Origin: Echinometra lucunter
Taxonomy: Eukaryota > Echinodermata > Echinoidea > Camarodonta > Echinometridae
Direction: 5' to 3'
Length of the DNA: 64,000 bases
Assembly (NCBI GenBank): GCA_029962745.1
Contig: CM057151.1
Span: 4,674,970 to 4,738,969, forward strand
Shown: in pieces, positions 54,180-64,000 of the stretch
How positions within the stretch are numbered: the stretch's first letter is position 1
Layout: every line of letters begins with the position of its first letter
The notes under the pieces: model-generated
Seen by the model: the letters and a program-made list of their open reading frames with translations, nothing else
The model's database searches: none
Told to the model about the DNA's origin: nothing
Program-made: the position numbers and the translations under genes

Positions 54180-54500
54180 ACAGCGGATTAATGAGGTCAA
54201 ACTTGACCCAAGGAAAAATCAATCAACCTGCTCATTGACCTTCAAAACACCATGGATACATCATCTACACTATCTACCTTGCCGACACTGAATAGACTAC
54301 AGGCCAGACAAGTCACGGCAGCATGGGAGAATCAACTGAATCTTATTAGACGAACGCAATTAGGGAGGTGAATTGATTGATCAATAAATCATTAATTGGT
54401 CAATATTCTGGGTAATTATCCCGCTGTCTGTCTGCTGGCAATCTTTTTGTCCCTAAATGACTCAACTAATCATGAATGCTCATTTGTAATCACATACAGA
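54180..54500. promoter_or_regulatory. Candidate cis-regulatory block
   Basis: Contains a perfect inverted repeat GGTCAA-AC-TTGACC at 54195-54208 (nuclear-receptor half-site type), the palindrome ATTGATCAAT at 54376-54385 (Onecut/Cut-type core), and ATTAATTGG at 54391-54399 (homeodomain-type), with GATTAA near the left end. The density of recognisable motifs is higher than in flanking DNA, but no conservation evidence is available. Confidence 0.25.
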
Positions 54501-55839
54501 GCTTTTTTAGGTTAGCCAAATTGGACATCAAGCATGAAGTAAAACTTACCTTAAAACATGATTAGTCATTTTATGTCAAACAGTTTCTAATTGTGGAAAA
54601 CTTCCTAGGTTAGTTTCAAACACTCACGTAACCTGAAAAATCTGCCAATTAATGCACATTTATTTGTGTTTTCCACCAGCTTACTAATTTTGTAACATTA
54701 AAAAGTTATATCCGGTGTACTTTCATTAACTATATGTTTGTAAAACATCAGTCAATTCCAATAGACTGCAAAGCAAAAACTAATAACAACAAAAGTAATA
54801 TTATTTTATTTGTATTCAGACTTATACAGAACAGTTTCAAGTTTTAAGCTATCAAAGACATAGCACGAATAGTATTCCTGTATGATACAGTATACTCAAT
54901 ATTGAATTGTTTAATTACTGTTTGCAGACAGTGCCAGTACGTGTGAAATGTAGAGATTCAAGCAATTATTCCCCACCAGTTAAGTCAAACATGCGTAAAA
55001 CCCACAGAAACCAACACTCCAGGACATTTCAACACAGTGGTTACTATGGAAATGGTCGGGAGAGGAAGTAAACAATTTCTGGTCAAGTGTAAATAGTGCA
55101 AGAGATAATGACACAAACATTATGTTTTCTCCAGGCAGTTGGTATTTCAACTCTACTATTTAATAGCATTTATTCGTTTTCCAGGGGGATATTGTGAGAG
55201 ACAAGTATGTGGGAGAGAGAGATGTGGAGAAGAGAATGGGAGAAGCTAATAGAAGATGGGTGAAAGACAAAATAAGTTCTGATCAAATTAGGTGTACAAA
55301 CAGGCAACTGGATATACCAAACTTTCATTTGCCCATGGGCTATACAGCTGGTTTATTAATTGCATTTTGTATATGGCAGTGGGCTATCCCTAGTCTTACA
55401 ATTCAGACATATTTTTTTATATTTCCCATCTCCATACAGTCCATGAAGAACATCAACACTCAAGATTTACACACAGCAATTAACCTACAATTTTCCATTT
55501 CTCAATATGAAACTAACAAAATGAAAAAGGCTTACCAACATATAGTGCTTCATAATAAAAGTATAATTACTGCTAAACATTTGGGTCAGGAATGAGAATA
55601 ATGAAGTGCTTCCCAGGTTGATGAATTGCATGTGTGTGTATGCTAGAAGTGTGTGTAAGCAGTATGATGTATTATCTCCCCATCAGGATAGGTGGGAGAG
55701 AGTGGGGGTAAAAAGGAGGATATGATTTATTAACAAGATATCAGACACTACTTGACCTTATTCTAAGGACAAATACTGTCTCTTCCCTCTTCTGGTGTTT
55801 TCTCTCCCTCTTCATTTGACTGATGGCCTTTCAACTTGC

Positions 55840-56110
55840 TAGAGTTTTGCCATCTCTTTTTTTTTTCTTCTTCTGTTGAAGAGCCCTTTTCTTTTTCCGC
55901 TGTCTACTACTCTTTCAATGTTTTCCAACTTCTCCTCTTCCACATCCTCCTAATTCCATCTCCCCCTCCCTTCCTCCTCCCCCTCGCTCTCTGTCTCTGT
56001 CCCATCTCTCTCATCCCCTCTCTCTCACCCTTTCATTGTTTCTTCCCCCTCATCTTTTTATCCCACCTCCTACTTCATGTTCCAATCCTGTCTCTGGTTC
56101 TGCCCAATCT
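55840..56110. repeat. Polypyrimidine-rich block
   Basis: About 270 bases dominated by C and T with imperfect CT and CCT repeats. The 107-codon plus-strand frame here (Phe/Leu/Ser/Pro-rich) is a compositional by-product. Confidence 0.8.
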
Positions 56111-57489
56111 CTTCCTCCCCCTAACCAACTGCAATCCTTTGATCCAACAATTGCATTAATGTACATCCACATGGGAAAGGAATATTTCAACAATTCGAAA
56201 TGAAAGACAAACAAATTTATTTAGTTCTAGTTAACTTATATTGCCAAGGGTCCTTCATCCCTCTCTATTGAATTTTGTCCAATTATATCTGCTCTGTTTC
56301 TATATTCCTATTCTTCCTATACTATTTTCACATCCCCATTTTTCAAATTCAACCTCAGAATGCTGCTGCTGTTGCTGAAAAAAGGGAGGAATAAATATGA
56401 ACATTCAATTTTCAACATATTAAACGCAATTTGCAGAAGCAACCTTATTTTTCTCTTCTCTTTCTTTGTCTGCATTTCTATGATGTATGTATGTTCCTTA
56501 GGACTTTTGCTCATTTAGAAAAAAATAGATATTTGTAATCACAAATGTTTTCACTCACCTGTCAAAGATGTTGACAAGATAGAATGATGAGCATGTAAGA
56601 AAAGAGAGGGAAAGAGAAAACACTGATTAGGAAGAGTGATAAATAAATAATAGTGAAAAATGGTCAGCTTTTCTCTAGCATTTTTTTTTCTCAATGCACT
56701 CCCAATGCAGTTGGCATAAGTATTATTTGCTTTTAACATACTACCAATAAATGATTTAGACAAGTTCACAGTAAAATCATCAGGAATGACAGAAAAAAAT
56801 ATTACAAATTTTTGGAATGGATTCAGAGTATTCGTATTCAATGTGCCATGTAATGATTCAAATAAAACTGATTGTATATTCTTTCACAAAATCAGTTGAA
56901 AGAATTTTATGACTTGTGTGTAAAGAAGAACATTCATCATAAAAAGACATAAAGCTATATGAAGATAAAAATCTTATATGTGGGGGAAAACAGGAATACA
57001 TTCATCAACATTTCATGCATTGGGCTGAAATAAAACTACATTATATCAAACAGAATTAAGTGAATGATGTCTTAACTGACTTTTGTATATTCCGTTATTA
57101 GATGATGATAATAATTTATAGAATCTCAGTGACATATGCTATCTCATCATAACTTTATTTGCCTCATCTACTTCCATTGTCCATATTGCAGGCTCACAGA
57201 CAGAATGCTCAATAAACATATTATCAAGCACAACATAATTGCTCTTGCATAGAGACACAACAAACAGAGACCACCTGATAGGCAGCACATTGGGAAGGTC
57301 TTGACGACCTTACAACAGTCTTCAAATTGGGCATATGAATAAGATAACCAATCCAAAATAGACAGACAGTGAGAAATGTAAATGGATGAAAAAATCTCCT
57401 TGATGAATGGACAGTTCAGTACTGACCACACAAAGGAGAACAGACATAAGTCTCAGCAATGTTCACTAAATTCTACACCCTTTTTTCAG

Positions 57490-57546
57490 CTGACAAAGCA
57501 AAGGAGCGCAACTAGCGAATCAGACATGACAGAGGCCCGACAGAAG
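57490..57546 (+). CDS. Exon-like segment on the plus strand
   Basis: The acceptor-like CACCCTTTTTTCAG precedes 57 bases that stay open, then AAG/GTACTA. In phase 0 it reads LTKQRSATSESDMTEARQK, with balanced codon use and more G+C than its surroundings. It runs opposite to the semaphorin and has no partner exon that I recognised. It may be one exon of an antisense or nested gene, or chance. Confidence 0.15.
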
Positions 57547-60189
57547 GTACTAAGTGCTCATAATGCCCCAATGGCAAATTCGGTCCTTTTGAAGCACATC
57601 ATTAGCTAATTTTTGAGGACTGGACTGGCATTTGGTGAGGTGATTCCTATAAAATGCGCACCATGGTGCTTATTGTGTCTCCTTACACATTGTGCAGTCT
57701 TAGGAGATTAACTCAGCATGAAGTAATATGAATGTGGGTGCTAAATGTACTTTCTTATTGTACCATTTGTATGATTTAGATCTCTGCAATCTCCCTTTAA
57801 TCTCTACCCCCCTTGGTTACCTCTCTATGCATCAACCTTCTTTATGCCTATGCATGGAGTAAAACACATAATTACAGCATAAACATTTCTTTGGAAGCAT
57901 GCACTTTCATGCAATAGACTTAATCCGAACTAATAGTATTTGGAAAAGGGACTGTAACAAACATGCTCTTCAAATATTTTGTAGTTAAAAACTAGTCTAT
58001 GAAACTAAACAACCATCTTCAATCTTCCTAATGTTCTCTCTTCTATGCAGCCTACAATTGGACAATCTAAAAAGGCAATAACTTAAATTGGATAATGCTT
58101 AATTCTTAATGGCTGCAATCTGTCTGTAATTGCTTGGTAACCCCATCAGAAATGCTATCGCATTCTACTCGACATACCATTTACTTAGTAGAGAGTAACT
58201 AGTTAATAAGACATGGCTGTATATTAGGTTTACATGTAGTTCTAACTTATACATCATCATGCACTGTTGCAACATATTTAGAACATGTCTGAGTGAACAT
58301 TGTTTTCATGACCCCCATGTGAGGGGTAGTGAAGGCTCTTATCTTCCATCCCTGCACCCCACCACATAATTGCTATGTCCTTCATACTACATCAGTCACA
58401 TTCACTGCAGGGTGTAAGATGTTATGTAAGACAAGGATCACAGATCTAAATCCAAGGATTAGATCCAATACCAACCTGTAGGGTCCTTCTGATACACGGA
58501 TATAATAAGGAAATAATCCTGAAGTACTACAAGCATCACATCTAATTCCAAATTTCCGATCTTCTTACTTGCCTTCCACTAAAATCTACCCAGGCTCCTG
58601 AATGGACATTTGTCAGAGCCACTCATGAAAAAAAAGTTTTACAAGACACAGAAAATAAAAGTGGAAAACAGTAATATGCACCAGTTTTCATGGAATATCT
58701 GACAAATTTGTCTTGCAAATACATGTGAGTGGTCCTATAGAAAGTGGGAATTTTGTATGGCTTTTTGCTAATAAAAATAGAAATCATCATTTTATAAGAA
58801 ACAGAAGCTATGTTTGAACAAAGAGGACTACAGATTCTGACTTCAAGGCTAATTTAATCATATATTACTATATGCTCTTACTGAAAAACCTTATAATAGA
58901 GCCAAGGATATGAAGGAATCGCCTAGAAGATTTATCCTCTGATTCTACAAAAAAAGAAAGAAGAGGCAGTAGACGAGAAGAGGGTACAGCACTCTCTAGA
59001 CTGGGTAATAAAGGAGTAATAGTAATTCCTTGGTTAAAACAAAATTCCTGCATTCAGCCTAAAAATAAAAGCTATTCAATGATTTACAAACCAAATTCCA
59101 GAAGAGAATTTAAATTTTCAATCAAAGAATTCAAAACCAACAACTTTGTGTAACATGCATTTATGCACAGAATATCACTATTAAAACCAAACTTATGGTT
59201 GCTGATTCAGATAGCAGTTTCAAGGTAAGGTTTAGCTGTGGTTATGTGTACAACCTGTTTTAGGCCAGTGGTATTTCAATACTATCAAATATTTTGGGGG
59301 AAAAATAGAAAAGCTGGAGACAGCATCATCATCCCATAATTCATGCCTTGGTGCACAGAAATCAGGAGAGGAACAAGAAAGAATTCCACCACAAAAAGTC
59401 TAATTTCAGCGGATTACCTACAACCTTGGACATGGCATACCAAAGGAAAATAACAAAACGTGGACATAATATCTTGTCATGCATAGAACCCAGGTTTACC
59501 ACCTGAACAAATCATATTTCTCTCCATATTTTTTCTTGTCTATGAAAAGGGAAGATGGGGGAAAAAACATCTTTTCTGATGTCTGCGTGTTTTTTTACTC
59601 TGGTAAACATGAAAGCTGTCCCTCGTGAGATGGAGAACTACTGGAGTGATTCAATATTATCCTGTTTATGAAAGGACACTTTCTACCAGAGCAAATTATG
59701 AGCAGGGAAAGAGCATTTTCCTATGAAGACAGACAATCTCATTGGTACACTTCCTCTACTCTATTTCACTTATGATTCTTCCATCTTGAACTTCATAGTT
59801 TGAAGAAAGTATAATGATCTTGTAGAAAACTTTTTTCAAACATGATTTTGACTGAGTGATGATTTATAAAATAGGGCCCAAAAAATGAAAAGGAAGTTAG
59901 AGAACTCAAGAGGTTTAATGTTAGTTTCTGGTCAAATTTGAAAGCAGTTAAAGAATATAAACTTTTGATAGCTTTAATAACATACTTATGATACATCCAT
60001 GCATAACAATCTCTATCCACTTGGTCACAACCGAACTACCATATCATGGATATTTCAGGGAAGCATATCAATATACATTTTGGTGGTTTCCCTTTGGCAT
60101 TGCAATGTTTCATCAATATGAACCAAAGGGAATTGTGCTTATTGTTCTGATAGTGTGAAAGTCAAAGACACAAGGTCAAAACCACAATG

Positions 60190-60491
60190 AACCATGACTG
60201 CTCATTGTATCCTGTTTGATGGTTTTGTTTCATGTGAAGCACAGGCTGTATCAAGGGATGGAGTGGGCGGGAACCTGCGTGGGCATCATCACTGTAACGC
60301 TGGGATGGCATCATGGGAACATGTTCTCCCAGCTGAACCCTGGCACCAGATCAGCGGAACCAACACTGAGATCCTGTTCACACGCACAGTTCAGTGGGAT
60401 TCTAGATTTACATGGCATACATGAAAACTGCTGGATCTTCCACAATTTGTGCACAGAAAACTACACCGTTGAAATGTTCACTATCGCATAA
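60190..60491 (+). other. Unexplained G+C-rich island with overlapping open frames
   Basis: About 230 bases near 50% G+C in AT-rich surroundings. Two plus-strand frames are open, 60194-60424 (76 codons) and 60219-60491 (90 codons), both with non-random-looking codon choice. Neither product has a motif I know; the second has Trp, His and Cys spread through it. The palindromic GAACATGTTC at 60317-60326 fits the p53-family decamer. It could be a 5' non-coding exon of the semaphorin, a regulatory element or a degraded mobile element. Confidence 0.25.
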
Positions 60492-61737
60492 GATTACTAT
60501 ATAACACTAGAAGCAGGCATCTCTTAGAGCACAAGGTGACCATAGCCACAATACACTTGTCTCTTACATTTACAAATGAATAATACATGTCATTTACTGT
60601 TACAGTTATAAATCCATAATTTATACACATTACTTGAAGAATCAGGAATAAAAAAAGTGATGTTCATATTTAAAAAGTTTAACAATATAAATATCAATTG
60701 GAGAACGTAGAATTCAATTTTATTCAGGATAACATGTGTTCACCTCACAAGATATTTAAACTTTGTGGAATCATCCATTAACTGGGCAAAGGGAAAACTT
60801 TTTAGACTCAAAATAGCAACTATATGCTAATAAAACTAGTTTTAAATGACAAGTATGAACAAACTGGTGGCAGCTAAATATGCAACTCACATGACTGCTC
60901 ATCTGTTAGCCATCTTTTAAGTCAGCCTAACTCTAGGTAAACATTCACAGTTATTCCACATCAATTGAATCCTTCCCATTCTTTACTCAGTACGCACTGA
61001 CGTGTCAACTACCCTCTTTCTTTCCACAGCACTGCCACTGAAGGACTCGCTTTGCTTGCCTAGACAAACGATCAAATATTCAGTTTTGCAATTCAAAATG
61101 GCATCTTTTGATAGACTACTCTTATTTCTTGCTTCAGTAACAGAAAGAATGCATAATCAAACAGGGATTTTCCATATAATCATATCTTTTTTCCTTTTCT
61201 TTTTTGCAGACGTTCAAGATCAGACAATAGAAAAATAAACTGTGCCAAGTCTGATTCTTTGCTGAACTTTGAGCACATCACATTCAAATTCATATAAATG
61301 GTAGATTTATTCATATTAAAATGGCAAAATCAATTCAATTAATTTTCAATTTCGGAAAAGAAAAAAGGGGAGCATTTGTCCACAAATGAAAAAGAAAAAC
61401 AGCATACTTTCAAGCATTATCTCAGAGTTCAACACTTAGCACGATGGCAGGGAAGGCCAAAATAAATCAAGATATTCTATCAAAATGAAATCTTGAAAAT
61501 AACAGCAAAACTATTTCTCCTCTAACTTTAAATAAACTCTATTTGAACTTAGAGCATCTGATCTCCATCTCACTGTCAACTCTTCACCTCCATTCTGCCT
61601 GACACCTATCCTAATTAAATTGAGCTTTACCATCAAGATCTATGTGTAGCAAAACAAAAAGCCAATTTTCTACCAAAATGTTGTTTTCATAAAGTCATTA
61701 ACAAGTTTGGTTGAAGGCCTTTCCTCAACCAAATTAA

Positions 61738-61757
61738 CCCCCCCCCCCAAAAAAAAA
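61738..61757. repeat. C11 followed by A9
   Basis: Two adjoining homopolymers on the plus strand. Confidence 0.9.
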
Positions 61758-64000
61758 GACAGCCACCATCAATTGTTCCAAGGTGTAAATTCATCAGGGG
61801 TGCCACCCTATCAATCCATCATATTTTGAGAGGACAAAAAAAAAAACTGTTTTCTTTACTGGCCTTGGATCTGTTGAGGACAGGCTTGACTTGACATTGG
61901 CCATGTTGTAATTTACAACTGCTTTGAGCATTCCTGAGTGTTCGCACTCCAAATCGACAATGACTTAAATGTTCCCATGTGTGATCTCTTGACTCAGTGA
62001 ATTTATAACTTGCTGTGTGTAAAGGCAGTTACCATGGCTGTGCTGGGGTGTGAAAATAGGGCAGTAGATCCTCTCTAAAATAACTAATGACAAAGTAGCC
62101 TATTACCACTTGAGATGCTTCCACTGGTAGAGAGAGAAAGGGAGGCGGGGTCTGCAAGAATACAAATAGTTGATGACAGCATGGACTGGATGGACTGTAA
62201 AATGAAGGTCTCGTCAAACAGTACCCAATACAAATTTCTAGCAATTGTACAATTATGCTACTGTATTTGGCCCATCTGTCATGGCTCCGGGAGCCTGGGA
62301 ATGAAATTGGAAACAAATTGGAGTAACAAGGATCCATGATTGTTTAAGCAAACATGGTCTAGGCCTATCTATACCTTGGAAGCATTTAAGCATCCTGAAG
62401 GCTTCTACTTCTATGAAATAAGTTTTCAAAGAAAACTGGCATTGTTTTTGGTTTTGTTTGTTCACTGAAAAGTGAAGGCCTAAATACAGAGGAGTTACTT
62501 TTCATAACTTAACCACAATAATTTGCCTTAAAGATACAAATATTAGTCTAAATATCCACATTAATATCTAATTTGATATGAAACTTGACCCACTTCACAT
62601 TAAATTGAATCAAAGAAATAATGAGACAGTTTCACTGTAGCAGCGTGGTACATGATAGAATCTCTTCAGTCTACCTAAGAGATGAAACTTGAGTTCTATT
62701 GAATGGTTTCAGTTATATCCAAGAGCCCACCCTGTACCTTCTGACCTATAAATCTAATTTCCACAAAGATTTACTCAGCTCTTCCTCCACAACAAGACTA
62801 CCTCTGTCCATAGTTTGAGAAGAACTATTGAACTAGATATATTGGTAACAAGATGATTTTTTTCTCAGTTTGATATCAACTTATGCAGAAAATTCTTGCA
62901 GATGTATTTGCAGCTTGTTCTGTTTTTATGGATATACTGTCAGGTTCTGTTGAACAAACTTGCGGTTTTGTATCATGTCTGGTCCTATATGCTATCCTTC
63001 AATTTGATACTGCTCCTGTATTAGCTGAAATTCAATATAAGAGGTGCAAAATGAGACGTCTGCAAACTGTTAATCATTCCATGTTTCAAATTACTCACTT
63101 GCACCAAACAGACAGATGCATGGGTGGGCTAAATTACAAATGTAACCCCTATTGCATTTTTTGTTTAAGTAAAATACCATGACCGTAAACATGTTGCACT
63201 CTGCTATTTGCGTGATTAGAGAACAATTAAAGAATAAAGGTTGCAAGAGAAAACTAATCATATGTCACATACCACTCAACAAGATTGATATACCATATTC
63301 TTTATACATGGCTTCATCAAAATATAAAATGTCTGTTTGAGTGAGTGTGTTATTACTCATAATTCAAAGAAGTGTCATGCAGTAATTATGCTGCCCCGAT
63401 TTCTTGAAAAAAGGTGATCACGTCATCCCCGGTGGCAGCTGAAGATACGATCTCATTGCTTTCTGAAGTATTTGGCATGCAGAATGCATCTAGCAAATGG
63501 TGACAGTATTTGGTTGGAGATCAGGAAAGCAAGGAGAGAAAGAGATCCATCAAAGTCACACCCTATCTAAGCCAGACTTTATCACCAACCAATCCTCTTT
63601 TGAAAACTGGACAAATCAGCACCTTATCAGTCTAACTTTTGACACCAATACCTCTATATTTTCATTCCCCAAAGACCACTTATGGTGTGAAGCAGAGAGA
63701 GAGAAAGATGTGGAAACTGACAAAAACATTTTTTATTTGGTTTTCCAGAGGTGTAAACTTCTCTTTGAAGTTGTTCTTATGTAAACACGGTATTTCCCAT
63801 TCAAGTTTGCCACTTCTCGCAAGGCATGCCTTCCCTGATTGTAAGAATTTCAATTGTATTTGTAGCCAGCGGCCATGAAATAGGGGGCCCTTAGCGTTTA
63901 TAAGCAGCAATATTTGCCAACTATGGCTTTGTCCCTCATTTCTTGCAATTGTAAGGTGCAAAGAGGAGTATGCAAACATATACGTTTCTTTCTATTTGAT

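Larger units (their letters stand above)
51755..64000 (-). other. 5' intron or upstream flank of the semaphorin
   Basis: No exon with a signal peptide was identified. The segment carries a GGA repeat, a polypyrimidine block, a C11/A9 double homopolymer, a possible regulatory block at 54.2-54.5 kb, an exon-like plus-strand segment at 57.49 kb and an unexplained G+C-rich island at 60.2-60.5 kb. Whether it is transcribed with the semaphorin cannot be told from sequence. Confidence 0.45.

Noticed and set aside
55836..56159. 107-codon Phe/Leu/Pro-rich plus-strand frame.
   Set aside because: Explained by the polypyrimidine block.
57168..57320. Hydrophobic minus-strand frame starting MCCLSGGLCLLCLYARAIM, considered as the missing signal-peptide exon.
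   Set aside because: The only good donor in it (TCT/GTGAGC) is phase 0, whereas the candidate next exon needs phase 1, and there is no linking evidence.
62883..63182. 99-codon plus-strand frame.
   Set aside because: An in-frame stop precedes the ATG closely, there is no recognised motif, and the length is expected by chance.

Overview
The window is AT-rich eukaryotic DNA (roughly one third G+C by eye) with no bacterial-style gene packing, no operons and almost no long open frames. It is full of GA/CT microsatellites, long G or C homopolymers (up to 33 bases) and small foldback elements. This looks like an invertebrate deuterostome, most likely a sea urchin or another echinoderm. That is a judgement from texture and from the one gene recognised, not a proven assignment.

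The gene is a semaphorin on the minus strand, read right to left. Three small exons with good splice sites and continuous phase (16113-16215, 14621-14666, 12208-12270) join into 70 residues of the N-terminal sema domain. Key pieces are DFSQ, LLVGAR, LLRLNM, AEW and a Cys nine residues after the Trp, followed by SKGES. From memory of the family this fits class 5 semaphorins (SEMA5A/SEMA5B) best; class 1 is the main alternative. A fourth, weaker exon at 51710-51754 has the right phase and encodes a P-x-I-x-Y-x-(D) motif where class 5 proteins have HP-x-I-x-Y-x-E. If real, it makes the next intron about 35.5 kb. The start codon and signal peptide were not found, and the rest of the sema domain, the PSI domain and any thrombospondin repeats lie beyond the left edge.

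Layout: 1-12207 is intron 3' of the last visible exon, with two CpG-bearing islands (about 7.7-8.7 kb and 9.5-10.5 kb). 12.2-16.2 kb holds the three exons and two short introns. 16.2-51.7 kb is one very long intron (if the candidate exon is right) carrying a roughly 1 kb terminal-inverted-repeat element with an internal minisatellite (20.9-21.9 kb) and a 393 bp foldback element (30.6-31.0 kb). 51.8-64 kb is further intron or 5' flank with a possible regulatory block (54.2-54.5 kb), a plus-strand exon-like segment (57.5 kb) and an unexplained G+C-rich island (60.2-60.5 kb).

No rRNA, tRNA, CRISPR array or intact transposase gene was seen. I did not find a new biological system. The most useful results are the semaphorin exon chain and the two composite foldback elements.
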